Below are positions 54,103 to 64,000 of a DNA stretch of 64,000 nucleotides, one piece after another (position 1 is the first letter of the stretch; each line of letters opens with the position of its first letter). Where the stretch lies: positions 930,001 to 994,000 of the forward strand of contig NZ_CP107930.1 of the NCBI RefSeq assembly GCF_036021035.1, given 5' to 3'. The stretch comes from Kineococcus sp. NBC_00420 (lineage in GTDB: Bacteria > Actinomycetota > Actinomycetes > Actinomycetales > Kineococcaceae). A program made the translations under genes and the position numbers. The notes under the pieces are model-generated. The model searched no databases, had not been told where the DNA came from, and saw nothing but the letters and a program-made list of their open reading frames with translations.

Positions 54103-55670
54103 TGGCCGAGGTACTTGTCGAACCCCTTCGGCAGGTTCAGGTCGGCGGGGTCGAAACCCTTCTCCGGGTCCGGCATCCCGAACGCGGACCCGGGCGCGCT
54201 GACCGCCTTGGTGGCGGCCTCCTGCTCCTGCTGGGCGCGCTTGGCGGGGTTGCCGCTCTTGCCCTTCTTGCCCTTGGCCGCGGCGACACGGGCCTTCTGC
54301 TTCTTGGAGGCGCCACCGCCACCCATGCCCGGCATCCCGGGGATGCCCGTCCCGCCGGCCATGCCGTTGCGCAGCGAACGCATCATCTTCTGCGCCTGGC
54401 CGAACCGTTCGAGCATGTCGTTGACCGAGGAGGTCGTCTGCCCGCACCCGGCGGCCACGCGGGCGCGACGCGAACCGTTCATGATCTTCGGCTGACGTCG
54501 TTCCAGCGGGGTCATCGAGCGGACCATCGCCTCGATGCGGTCGAACTCGCGCTCGTCGAAGGCGTCGAGCTGCTGACGCATCTGCGCCATCCCCGGCAGC
54601 ATCCCGAGCATCTTCTTCAGCGACCCCATGTTGCGGACCGCGTTGAGCTGCTGGAGGAAGTCGTCGAGGGTGAAGTCCTCGTCGGCGGCGAACTTGGCCG
54701 CCATCGCCTGCGCCTGGTCGGCGTCGAAGGCCTTCTCGGCCTGCTCGATGAGGCTGAGGACGTCACCCATGTCCAGGATGCGCGAGGCCATCCGGTCGGG
54801 GTGGAACATCTCGAAGTCGTCGAGCTTCTCGCCGGTGGAGGCGAACATGACGGGCTGGCCGGTGACCTGGCGCACCGACAGCGCGGCACCACCACGGGCG
54901 TCACCGTCGAGCTTGGTGAGCACGACCCCGTCGAAGCCGACCCCGTCGCGGAACGCCTCGGCGGTGGCGACGGCGTCCTGGCCGACCATCGCGTCGAGGA
55001 CGAAGAGGACCTCGTCGGGGTTGACCGCGGCCCGGATGTCGATGGCCTGCTGCATCATCTCGGCGTCCACACCGGTGCGGCCCGCGGTGTCGACGACGAC
55101 CACGTCGTAGTGGTGGTGGTTCGCGTGCTCGAGCCCCTGGCGGGCCACCGAGACCGGGTCGCCGACGCCGTTGCCGGGTTCGGGCGCGAAGACGTCCACA
55201 CCCGCGCGCTCACCGGTGATCTGCAGCTGGTTGACGGCGTTGGGGCGCTGCAGGTCGCAGGCCACGAGCAGCGGGCGGTTGCCGTTCTGCTTGAGGTAGC
55301 GACCGAGCTTGCCGGCCAGCGTCGTCTTCCCCGCGCCCTGCAGCCCCGCGAGCATGATCACGGTGGGCGGGTTCTTGGAGAACCGCAGCCGGCGCGTCTC
55401 GCCACCAAGGATGGCGATGAGCTCCTCGTTGACGATCTTGACGACCTGCTGGGCCGGGTTGAGGTTCTGCTGCACCTCCAGGCCGAGGGCGCGTTCGCGG
55501 ATGCGGGAGGTGAACTCCCGCACGACGGGCAGCGCGACGTCGGCGTCGAGCAGCGCCCGGCGGATCTCCCGCACGGTCGCGTCGACGTCGGCCTCGGTGA
55601 GGCGCCCCTTGCCGCGCAGCGACTTGAACGTGGCGGTGAGACGGTCGGAGAGCGTGGCGAACACGCCCAC
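54099..55670 (-). CDS. ffh: Signal recognition particle protein Ffh
   Basis: Ffh binds signal sequences and SRP RNA and targets ribosomes to FtsY. The 523-residue product has the N domain (SDRLTATFKSLRGKGRLTEA), the G domain with LAGLQGAGKTTLAGKL, VDTAGRTGVD, TKLDGDARGG and the M domain with SRRARVAAGCGQTTSSVNDM. The C terminus has a long Met/Gly- and Lys-rich tail ending in [17 protein letters not shown] start at 55670, 16 bp after glnD. Confidence 0.97.
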   Translation of the reverse strand: MGVFATLSDRLTATFKSLRGKGRLTEADVDATVREIRRALLDADVALPVVREFTSRIRERALGLEVQQNLNPAQQVVKIVNEELIAILGGETRRLRFSKNPPTVIMLAGLQGAGKTTLAGKLGRYLKQNGNRPLLVACDLQRPNAVNQLQITGERAGVDVFAPEPGNGVGDPVSVARQGLEHANHHHYDVVVVDTAGRTGVDAEMMQQAIDIRAAVNPDEVLFVLDAMVGQDAVATAEAFRDGVGFDGVVLTKLDGDARGGAALSVRQVTGQPVMFASTGEKLDDFEMFHPDRMASRILDMGDVLSLIEQAEKAFDADQAQAMAAKFAADEDFTLDDFLQQLNAVRNMGSLKKMLGMLPGMAQMRQQLDAFDEREFDRIEAMVRSMTPLERRQPKIMNGSRRARVAAGCGQTTSSVNDMLERFGQAQKMMRSLRNGMAGGTGIPGMPGMGGGGASKKQKARVAAAKGKKGKSGNPAKRAQQEQEAATKAVSAPGSAFGMPDPEKGFDPADLNLPKGFDKYLGQ

Positions 55671-55686
55671 AGCCTAACGGTCGGAT

Positions 55687-58023
55687 CTAGCCCGGGACCT
55701 CCGCCGCGTCGGACAGCGCCCGGATCGCCATGGCCACCCGGGGCGGGGAGAGCCGCTCGCCGGAGGCCTCGGCCAGGTAGAGCACGTCGACGGCCTGCGC
55801 GGCGTAGGTCGCGACGTGGGCGGAACGGATGTCGATCTGCTCCTCCGCCAGGGCCCGCCCGAGGGCGTGCAGCAGTCCGGGCCGGTCCGCGGCCCGGATC
55901 TCCAGCACCGTGGCCCGTTCGGAGGCACCGGGGAGGATGACGATCCGCGGGTGCGCGACGAGCGAACGCACCCCGCCGGCCGGTTTCGGGGTCTGCGCGT
56001 CGCGGGCGGCGAGCCGGTCCAGGAGCGTGACGTCCCCGCCGACGATCCGGTCCAGGCTCTGGCGCAGCAGGACCGCCGACGGCGGATCGCCGCTGGGCGA
56101 CTCCACCCACCAGGAGTCCACGGCCACGCCCTCCAGCGTCCGCACCAGCGCCGAGCGGACGAGGAAGCGGTGCCCGGCGAGCAGGCCGGCGAGGTCGGCG
56201 AAGACCCCCGTCCGGTCCGGGGTGACGACGGTGACGACGAAGAACCCGTCGACCTCGCGCACGGTGACCCGGGTCTCCCCGTCGCGCGCGACGGCGGCGG
56301 CGAGTGCCTGCTCGGCCTCGTCGAAGGGCGCCGGACCGGGCGCCTCCTCCCCCGAGAGGCTCTTGCGGGCGCGGGCGACGAGGTCGTCGACGAGGCGGGC
56401 CCGCCAGGGCGACCACGCCGCGGGGCCCGCGGCGCGCGCGTCGGCCTCGGTGAGCGCCCGCAGCAGCTTGAGGGTCTCGGCCTTGCCGTCGACGGCGGCC
56501 ACGAGGGCCGCGACGGTCTGCGGGTCGTCGGGGTCGCGTCGGGTGGAGAGGTCGACGAGCGTGAGGTGCTCGGCGACGAGCCGCTCGACGACGGAGGCGT
56601 CCTCGGCGTCGAGCCCGACGCGTTCGGCGACGGCCCGGGCCAGCGGCGCGCCGCGGCGGGAGTGGTCCTGGACCCCGGGCAGCTTGCCGAGGTCGTGGGT
56701 GAGCGCCGCGAGCAGCAGCAGGTCGGGTCGCTCGACCTCGCGCAGGAAGGGCTGGGCGTTGACCGCGGTCTCGATGAGGTGGCGGTCGACGGTCCAGCGG
56801 TGGACGGCGTTGCGCTGCGGGCGGTTGCGGATCGCCGTCCACTGCGGGATCCACGCCTCGACGAGCCCGACCATGTCGAGCGACTCCCACACCGGCACCT
56901 GCGCGGACCCGGCGGCGAGCAGTTCGAGCATCGCCTCGCGGGCCGAGGCCGGCCACGGGAGCGGCAGCGGCGGGCAGGTGGTGACGAGGTGCTCCAGGGT
57001 CACCGGGGACAGCGGCAGCCCGGCGCGGACGGCGGTCGCGGCGGCGCGCAGCGGCAGGACGGCGTCGTCGGCGGGGCTGACCCCGGCGCCGAGGACGACC
57101 TCGCCGTCGTGCTCGACGAGTCCGTGGCCCAGCGAACGCAGCCGGGGACGCTTGCCGGTGGCCCGGAAGCGTCGGGTCGGCATGGACTGGCGGGCCCGGC
57201 GGGTCGTGACGTCGACGGCCGCGGAGATGGTCCGGGCGGCCTGCGCGACGGCGGCCAGCAGCAGGTCGGCGTCGGCGTAGCCGCAGACGACGGCGGTGGC
57301 GTCCTGCTCGGGCAGGATCAGCCGGTCGCCGGGGCGACCCGAGGAGGTCTGCAGTCCGTCGCGGATGTCGAGCAGGACGGTGTGGGCCTCGTCGACCGCG
57401 CCGTGCGGGCGGTCGGTGAGCCAGCTGGCGGCCAGCGCGCGCAGGGTGATCGCGTCGCGCAGACCACCGCGGGCCTCCTTGAGGTCCGGTTCGAGGAGGT
57501 AGGCGAGCTCACCGAAGCGCGCGGCGCGTTCGGCGAGGCCGTCGAGGATCTGGGGCAGGCGCCGGCGGGCCCCGCCACGCCAGTCGTCGAGGAGGTGCCC
57601 GCGGGTGCGGGCCACGAGTCCGCCGTCGCCGGCGATGACGCGCAGGTCGAGCAGGCCGGTGCCGGCGGCGAGGTCCGCGGCGGCGACCTCGCGGCACTCC
57701 TTGGCGGTGCGCACGGAGTGGTCCAGGCGCAGCCCCTGGTCCCACAGCGGGTACCAGACGCGGTCCGCGAGGGCGGCCACGTCGCCCCGCGGGAGGCGCC
57801 GGCCGTCGTGCAGCAGCACGAGGTCGACGTCGCTGGCGGGGCCGCAGTCGCCGCGGGCCAGCGAACCGACGCAGGCCAGGGCGACCCCGGAGGAGTCGTC
57901 GAGCAGTTCGGGCGCGTCCTGGGCCAGGGGGGCCAGGGCGTCCGCCCACACGTCGCGCAACCGGGACTCCACGAGCTCGACGAGCTCGGCGCGACGGTGC
58001 GGGCCGGGTCTGCCCGCCCGCAC
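55687..58023 (-). CDS. glnD: Bifunctional uridylyl/adenylyl-transferase GlnD (PII modifying enzyme)
   Basis: GlnD modifies and demodifies PII in response to glutamine. The 778-residue product has the nucleotidyltransferase motif [20 protein letters not shown], the GlnE/GlnD linker, an HD domain with [11 protein letters not shown], and two C-terminal ACT domains ([20 protein letters not shown] and [20 protein letters not shown]). In actinobacteria GlnD adenylylates rather than uridylylates PII (known for streptomycetes and corynebacteria). The GTG at 58023 is the only in-frame start after a TAG, with no clear ribosome-binding site; a good site with ATG lies at 58087 in another frame. Confidence 0.94.
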   Translation of the reverse strand: MRAGRPGPHRRAELVELVESRLRDVWADALAPLAQDAPELLDDSSGVALACVGSLARGDCGPASDVDLVLLHDGRRLPRGDVAALADRVWYPLWDQGLRLDHSVRTAKECREVAAADLAAGTGLLDLRVIAGDGGLVARTRGHLLDDWRGGARRRLPQILDGLAERAARFGELAYLLEPDLKEARGGLRDAITLRALAASWLTDRPHGAVDEAHTVLLDIRDGLQTSSGRPGDRLILPEQDATAVVCGYADADLLLAAVAQAARTISAAVDVTTRRARQSMPTRRFRATGKRPRLRSLGHGLVEHDGEVVLGAGVSPADDAVLPLRAAATAVRAGLPLSPVTLEHLVTTCPPLPLPWPASAREAMLELLAAGSAQVPVWESLDMVGLVEAWIPQWTAIRNRPQRNAVHRWTVDRHLIETAVNAQPFLREVERPDLLLLAALTHDLGKLPGVQDHSRRGAPLARAVAERVGLDAEDASVVERLVAEHLTLVDLSTRRDPDDPQTVAALVAAVDGKAETLKLLRALTEADARAAGPAAWSPWRARLVDDLVARARKSLSGEEAPGPAPFDEAEQALAAAVARDGETRVTVREVDGFFVVTVVTPDRTGVFADLAGLLAGHRFLVRSALVRTLEGVAVDSWWVESPSGDPPSAVLLRQSLDRIVGGDVTLLDRLAARDAQTPKPAGGVRSLVAHPRIVILPGASERATVLEIRAADRPGLLHALGRALAEEQIDIRSAHVATYAAQAVDVLYLAEASGERLSPPRVAMAIRALSDAAEVPG

Positions 58024-58046
58024 CGCCAGCGCGAGTCGCTCGGTGC

Positions 58047-58072
58047 GCAGGTCGGCGCTAACGCCGACCTGC
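58047..58072 (-). terminator. Hairpin between glnB and glnD
   Basis: A perfect 11-bp stem (GCAGGTCGGCG at 58047-58057 with its complement at 58062-58072) and a 4-nt loop. It may attenuate readthrough into glnD, and overlaps the end of a 9-codon mini-ORF. Confidence 0.65.
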
Positions 58073-58087
58073 CCGAGACGGGTTCAT
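58058..58087 (-). other. Possible 9-codon leader ORF between glnB and glnD
   Basis: ATG 58087, with GGAGG nine bases upstream, encodes MNPSRAGRR and then TAG. The hairpin 58047-58072 overlaps its end. It may be a leader peptide, or a relic of the original glnD start. Purely positional evidence. Confidence 0.25.
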
Positions 58088-58119
58088 CAGGTGGTTCCTC
58101 CGTGCCGCTGGGTCAGGGG

Positions 58120-59792
<1,673 letters not shown>

Positions 59793-59910
59793 GGGCAACA
59801 AGGCCTTCCACGAGGCCGGCGGAGCCGGCGGGGAGCAGGGACGGCCGCTTCGCAGCGGCTGGGAGCGGCTCCACCGTGACGTTCCCGCGTTACAGACCTT
59901 CGCGCGTCGT

Positions 59911-59926
59911 GTTTCGGGCACGTGAC
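59911..59926 (-). promoter_or_regulatory. GlnR-like binding box upstream of amtB
   Basis: Read on the minus strand, GTCAC-GTGCCC-GAAAC matches the published GlnR half-box gTnAC-n6-GaAAC exactly (5 and 5 conserved bases). Additional GTAAC elements lie at 59953-59957 and 59889-59893. It is 119 bp upstream of the amtB ATG, a normal distance for nitrogen control. Confidence 0.6.
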
Positions 59927-60017
59927 GAGGGCGGGGCCGGTGTGAACATCGCGTTACGCGGACGTCCCCGGTCGCCCCTCGTCACCCCACCGTGACCACG
60001 CTGTCACCGGTTCACGA

Positions 60018-61190
60018 TCAGGACAGGATCGCGTCCACGAACGCCTCGGGGTCGAAGGGCGCGAGGTCGTCCGCGCCCTCCCCCAGCCCGATGAGCTTGA
60101 CCGGCACGTCGAGCGAGCGCTGGACCGCGACGACGATGCCGCCCTTGGCGGTCCCGTCCAGCTTGGTCAGCACGATGCCCGTCACGTCGACGACCTCGGA
60201 GAAGACCGCCGCCTGGCGCAGTCCGTTCTGCCCGGTGGTCGCGTCGAGGACGAGCAGGACCTCGTCGACCGGTCCGTGCCGCTCGACGACGCGCTTGACC
60301 TTCCCGAGCTCGTCCATCAGCCCGACCTTGTTCTGCAGTCGCCCGGCGGTGTCGACGATCACCACGTCCGCCTCGGTGTCGATGCCCTGCTTGACGGCGT
60401 CGAAGGCGACGGAGGCGGGGTCCGCGCCGTCCTTGTCCGAGCGCACGGTCGGGACCCCGACGCGGTCGCCCCACGTCGCGAGCTGCTCGGCCGCGGCGGC
60501 GCGGAAGGTGTCGGCGGCGCCGAGGACGACGTCCTTGTCCTCGGCGACGAGCACGCGGGCGAGCTTGCCGACGGTGGTCGTCTTCCCGGTGCCGTTGACG
60601 CCCACGACCATGATCACGGCCGGGCGGCCGTCGTGCCGGGTGGTCTTGAGGCTGCGGTCGACGTCGGTGCCCACGGCCTTCAGCAGTTCCGCGCGCAGCA
60701 TCTCGCGCAGCGCGGCGGGTTCGCGGGTGCCGAGCACCTTCACGCGCTCGCGCAGGGCGTCGACGATCTCCGTCGTCGGGCCGAAGCCGATGTCGGCGAC
60801 CAGGAGGGTCTCCTCGACCTCTTCCCAGGTCGACTCGTCCAGGGTGTCGCGCGAGAGCAGCGCCAGCAGTCCCTGACCGAGGGCGGAGTTGGAACGGGAG
60901 AGGCGTCCGCGCAGGCGGACGAGCCGGCCGAGGGCCGGCTCGGGCGTCTCGGCGAGCGGCCCGTCGGGCAGGTCGACGGTGTCGACCGCGCGGGAGGGGG
61001 AGTCGCGCGGGAACTCGGCGTCGTCGCCGACCCCGGGGAGCGGTTCGTCCTCGTCCAGGCCCGGCTGGCGACCGGGGCGCGGCGGGAGCGAGCGTCGCCG
61101 GCTGCGCGGACGGACGAGGCCCACGACCGCCCCCACGCCCCCGAGGGCGATGACGACGACCAGGCCGATGATGACTTCCCAGGTGTCCAC
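60018..61190 (-). CDS. ftsY: Signal recognition particle receptor FtsY
   Basis: FtsY is the membrane SRP receptor. The 390-residue product has an N-terminal membrane helix (WEVIIGLVVVIALGGVGAVV), a basic and acidic linker, the N domain, and the G domain with VVGVNGTGKTTTVGKLARVL, AADTFRAAAAEQL, VDTAGRLQNKVGLMDELGKV and VLTKLDGTAKGG. GTG start at 61190. It follows a small membrane protein by 37 bp. The N-terminal anchor is typical of actinobacterial FtsY and absent from E. coli. Confidence 0.97.
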   Translation of the reverse strand: MDTWEVIIGLVVVIALGGVGAVVGLVRPRSRRRSLPPRPGRQPGLDEDEPLPGVGDDAEFPRDSPSRAVDTVDLPDGPLAETPEPALGRLVRLRGRLSRSNSALGQGLLALLSRDTLDESTWEEVEETLLVADIGFGPTTEIVDALRERVKVLGTREPAALREMLRAELLKAVGTDVDRSLKTTRHDGRPAVIMVVGVNGTGKTTTVGKLARVLVAEDKDVVLGAADTFRAAAAEQLATWGDRVGVPTVRSDKDGADPASVAFDAVKQGIDTEADVVIVDTAGRLQNKVGLMDELGKVKRVVERHGPVDEVLLVLDATTGQNGLRQAAVFSEVVDVTGIVLTKLDGTAKGGIVVAVQRSLDVPVKLIGLGEGADDLAPFDPEAFVDAILS

Positions 61191-61227
61191 GAGCGTCGAT
61201 CCTCCCAGACGCCGGGGCCACCACCCG

Positions 61228-61476
61228 TCAGCGCGCTCGGGCCGTGCGGCGTTCCTCGCCCTGGTGGCGGCGCTGGGCCTCCAGGCGTTCGGCGACCCGG
61301 ACGGCGACGCGTTCCCGGTGGTGGCGCACGACGGGCAGCACGCGACCCGCCCAGGCGTCGATGCGGGCGATGAGCCGGCTCCCTCGTCGGCGCATGGTCG
61401 GCGCGGCCACCGAGAGCAGCACCACGAGAGCGAGCCCCACCGTCAGGGCGAACGTCACGAGCAGAGTCGTCACCAC
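61228..61476 (-). CDS. Small single-span membrane protein
   Basis: An 82-residue protein starting at GTG 61476 (VVTTLLVTFALTVGLALVVL), with one clear membrane helix and then a basic, Arg-rich cytoplasmic tail (TMRRRGSRLIARIDAWAGRV, then ERVAVRVAERLEAQ). I do not recognise a family. It lies between smc and ftsY on the same strand, 37 bp before ftsY. A start further upstream at 61551 would add 25 unlikely residues. Function unknown. Confidence 0.65.
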   Translation of the reverse strand: MVTTLLVTFALTVGLALVVLLSVAAPTMRRRGSRLIARIDAWAGRVLPVVRHHRERVAVRVAERLEAQRRHQGEERRTARAR

Positions 61477-61558
61477 GAGAGCACCACCACCCGGATCTTC
61501 ACCCGCCCAGCGTGCCCCGTGCGTCACGCCCGCACCACTCCACGCGCCCAACGTTGCC

Positions 61559-61585
61559 GCCCCGTGACCAGATGCTCACCGGGGC
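61559..61585 (-). terminator. Terminator after smc
   Basis: A 9-bp stem with one bulged base (GCCCCGTGA at 61559-61567 paired with 61576-61585) starts directly after the smc stop codon. No T-tract. Confidence 0.6.
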
Positions 61586-61586
61586 G

Positions 61587-64000
61587 TCACCGGACGGAGA
61601 CCTCGGCGGGTGCGGGCTCGCGCATCCGCTGACTGACCACGGTGCTGATCCCGTCGCCGCGCATGGTCACGCCGTACAGGGCGTCGGCGATCTGCATCGT
61701 CCGCTTCTGGTGGGTGATGATGATCAGCTGGCTGGAGGCCCGGAGTTCCTCGAAGAGCGTGATGAGCCGCGAGAGGTTCGCGTCGTCGAGCGCGGCCTCC
61801 ACCTCGTCGAGGACGTAGAAGGGGCTGGGGCGCGCCCGGAAGATCGAGACCAGCATCGCGACCGCGGCGAGCGAGCGCTCACCCCCGGAGAGCAGCGACA
61901 GCCGCTTGACCTTCTTGCCGGCCGGGCGGGCCTCGACCTCGATGCCGGTGGTCAGCATGTTCGAGGGGTCGGTGAGGACCAAGCGGCCCTCCCCCCCGGG
62001 GAAGAGGCGGGGGAACACCTGCTCGTACTGCTCGGCGACCTCGGCGAAGGCCTCGGAGAAGACGCGTTCGACGCGCTCGTCGACCTCCTTGACGATGTCG
62101 AGCAGGTCCTTGCGCGAGTTCTTGAGGTCGTCGGACTGGGTGACGAGGAACTGGTGGCGTTCCTCCATCGCCGCGTACTCCTCGAGCGCGAGCGGGTTGA
62201 CCTGCCCGAGCTGGGAGAGCGCCCGTTCGGCGCTGCGGCGGCGCTTCTCCTGCTCGGAACGGACGTAGGGGCGCGGTGCGGGTTCCGTCTCGGGTTCGGG
62301 GTCCCCCGGGGCCGGCGCCGACGGCGGGACGAGCTGGTCGGGACCGAACTCCTGCACCAGGACGTCGGGGTCGGTGCCGAGCTCCTCCAGCGCGCGCTGG
62401 CGCAGCTGGTCGATCTTCCAGCGCTGCTGGGCGCGGGCGACCTCGTCGGCGTGGCGGGAGTCACCCAGCCGCTGCTGCTCGTCCTTCAGCGACCCGACGG
62501 TCCGCCGGGCACCGGTGACCTCCTCCTCGAACCTCGCCCGCGCGGCCTCCGCAGCGGCGCGCAGGGTCGCGGCCTCGGCGGCGGAGGTCTCCCAGACCAC
62601 CAGCGCCCTGGCCGCCCCCTCGCGCACGCGGGTGGCGACGCGGGACTGCTCGGCGCGCCGGGCCCGGCGGACGGCGGCGCGTTCGCGGGCCGCGACCTCC
62701 TCCCTGGCCTGCCGTTCGAGGCCGTCGGCCCGCCCGGCCAGCGCGCGGGCGCGTTCCTCGGTGGTGCGCAGGGTGAGGCGGGCCTCGGTCTCCGTCGCGC
62801 CGAACCCGCGGGCGACCTCGGCGAGGCGGTCGCGTTCGTCGGTGGTGACGTCACCGTCGTCCTCCGGGGCCGCCGAGGCGGCCTCGAAGCGTTCGGTGAG
62901 CTCGGCGAGTTCGGCCCGGTCGCCCGCGAGGCGTTCGCCGACCTGCGCCCGCGTCGCGCGGAGGCGGTCCGCTTCCGCCGCAGCCGATCGCACGGCGGAG
63001 CCGAGCTGGCCCAGTTGTTCCGCGACCGCGGTCATCCGGGCGTCGGAGTCGTGCAGGCGGTCCAGGGTGGCCTCGACGCGTTCGGTCGCGGTGCCCCGGT
63101 CGCGCTGCGCCTGCTGCAGCGCGAACTGCGCCCGCTGGGCGCGGTGCTCGGCGGCCGAGAGCGCGTCGGCCGCCTCGTCGACGGCGGCCTGGACCTGCAG
63201 GAGGCTCGGGGCCGACCGCGACCCCCCGGCGGCGAGGTGCGCGCCGAGGAGGTCGCCGTCGCGGGTGACGGCGACGAGGTCGGGGTGGGACTCCGCGACC
63301 CGTTGCGCCGCAGCGAGGTCTTCGACGACGACGACGTCGCCGAGCAGCCGGACCAGCGCGGGGTGCAGGTCGGCCGGCGCGGTGACCAGGGTCATCGCGG
63401 GTTCCGCACCCGGCACCGTCACGGCACCCCAGTCGGACGAACCGGCGGAGGCGACGAGCATCCCGGCCCGGCCGGCGTCGTCGTCCTTGAGGTGGGCGAT
63501 GGCCCGTGCCGCGTCCGCGGGGGTCGAGACGGCGACGGCGTCGGCAGCGGACCCGAGGGCCGCCGAGATCGCCTGCTCGTAACCGTTGCGGACGCCCAGC
63601 AGCGCGGCGACCGAGCCCAGCACCCCGGAGACGGCCGACCCGGCGGCGAGCAGCGCCCCGGTCCCGTCCTTGCGGGAGAGCCCGATCTCGAGCGCCTCCT
63701 TGCGGGCCGCCCAGGTCGCCCGCTCGCGTTCGGCGGCCGACAGCTCCGTGCGGGCGCTCTCGTGCGCGGCCTCCGCGGTCTCCAGCTGCTCGGCGGCCTG
63801 CTCGTACTCGGCGTCGAGACCCTCCTCGCCCTCCTCGACCCCGGCGACCTGGGTCTCCAGCGTCGCGAACTCGGCCTGGGCGCGTTCGCGGCGCCGCTCC
63901 GCGTCGGCGAGGGAGCCGGAGAGCCGTTCCAGCTCCGACTCGGCGGCCTCGACCCGGCTGGTGCGGGCGGCGACCTGGCCGCCGAGGCGGGCCAGTCCCT
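61587..64000 (-). CDS. smc: Chromosome segregation protein SMC (5' end outside window)
   Basis: SMC forms the ring-shaped condensin ATPase. The frame is open to the right edge, so the N-terminal ATPase head and first coiled coil lie outside; about 804 C-terminal residues are visible. They include the hinge (VLGSVAALLGVRNGYEQAIS to about EDLAAAQRVAESHPDLVAVT), a long Arg/Glu/Ala coiled coil, and the C-terminal head with signature LSGGERSLAAVAMLV, Walker B FYVLDEVEAALDD and the D-loop/switch in IIITHQKRTMQIADALYG. Ends with SQRMREPAPAEVSVR. Confidence 0.96.
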   Translation of the reverse strand, partial: GLARLGGQVAARTSRVEAAESELERLSGSLADAERRRERAQAEFATLETQVAGVEEGEEGLDAEYEQAAEQLETAEAAHESARTELSAAERERATWAARKEALEIGLSRKDGTGALLAAGSAVSGVLGSVAALLGVRNGYEQAISAALGSAADAVAVSTPADAARAIAHLKDDDAGRAGMLVASAGSSDWGAVTVPGAEPAMTLVTAPADLHPALVRLLGDVVVVEDLAAAQRVAESHPDLVAVTRDGDLLGAHLAAGGSRSAPSLLQVQAAVDEAADALSAAEHRAQRAQFALQQAQRDRGTATERVEATLDRLHDSDARMTAVAEQLGQLGSAVRSAAAEADRLRATRAQVGERLAGDRAELAELTERFEAASAAPEDDGDVTTDERDRLAEVARGFGATETEARLTLRTTEERARALAGRADGLERQAREEVAARERAAVRRARRAEQSRVATRVREGAARALVVWETSAAEAATLRAAAEAARARFEEEVTGARRTVGSLKDEQQRLGDSRHADEVARAQQRWKIDQLRQRALEELGTDPDVLVQEFGPDQLVPPSAPAPGDPEPETEPAPRPYVRSEQEKRRRSAERALSQLGQVNPLALEEYAAMEERHQFLVTQSDDLKNSRKDLLDIVKEVDERVERVFSEAFAEVAEQYEQVFPRLFPGGEGRLVLTDPSNMLTTGIEVEARPAGKKVKRLSLLSGGERSLAAVAMLVSIFRARPSPFYVLDEVEAALDDANLSRLITLFEELRASSQLIIITHQKRTMQIADALYGVTMRGDGISTVVSQRMREPAPAEVSVR

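Overview
The window is chromosomal DNA from a very GC-rich actinobacterium. GTG starts and GTGA/ATGA stop-start overlaps are frequent. The set of genes (WhiG/FliA-type sigma factor, DUF2469, the DUF4081 GNAT next to ispG, Rip1-type M50 protease, YlxR, PucR, a GlnR-like site before amtB) fits Actinomycetia. A motile Kineosporiaceae/Kineococcus-like bacterium is my best guess; that is inference, not something the sequence proves. I see no rRNA, tRNA, CRISPR array, insertion sequence or prophage. No gene-free stretch is longer than about 275 bp.

The minus strand is essentially one long conserved block of translation, secretion and cell-envelope genes. Read from the right edge it runs: smc (5' end outside the window), a small membrane protein, ftsY, amtB, glnB, glnD, ffh, an amidohydrolase, rpsP, khpA, rimM, trmD, rplS, two signal peptidases, rnhB, DUF2469, yraN, comM-like ATPase, dprA, rtcB, xerC and a whiG-like sigma factor. 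It continues with rpsB, tsf, pyrH, frr, cdsA, rlmN and a DivIVA-like gene, then dxr, rip1, ispG, a GNAT, a small unknown, proS, and finally rimP, nusA, ylxR, infB, DUF503, rbfA and truB. This is close to the order I know from mycobacteria and streptomycetes.

Accessory genes sit in gaps of that block. (1) 3.65-6.25 kb: a TetR regulator divergent from a DHA2 drug-efflux pump, with a clear promoter and two operator-like repeats, then a DUF3592 protein. (2) 12.5-19.0 kb: a Tat lipoprotein with a ferritin-like fold, an EEP phosphatase/nuclease, a NudK-like NUDIX enzyme, a broken GntR regulator, a class III PLP enzyme that resembles amino-alcohol phosphate phospholyases, a divergent APH-type kinase and a TspO-like membrane protein. 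(3) 26.4-32.3 kb: a secreted trypsin-like protease, a gabD/gabT pair with a divergent PucR regulator, and a PPOX-family flavoenzyme. (4) 38.7-40.9 kb: a PLP aminotransferase, a DksA/TraR-like zinc finger and an M23 peptidase. The left edge holds dxs (5' end outside) followed by pspA.

The genes act together mainly in translation (IF-2, EF-Ts, S2, S16, L19, RRF, RimM, RimP, RbfA, TrmD, RlmN, TruB, ProRS), SRP-dependent export (Ffh, FtsY, two LepB), ammonium sensing (AmtB-GlnB-GlnD), isoprenoid precursor synthesis (Dxs, Dxr, IspG) and chromosome processing (SMC, XerC, DprA, ComM). Many transcription units end in long perfect hairpins without a T-tract. I found no convincing undescribed system. 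The best candidates for follow-up are the kinase/phospholyase pair beside a decayed GntR gene, the TetR/MFS operator pair, the GlnR-like box before amtB, and rtcB inserted between dprA and xerC.
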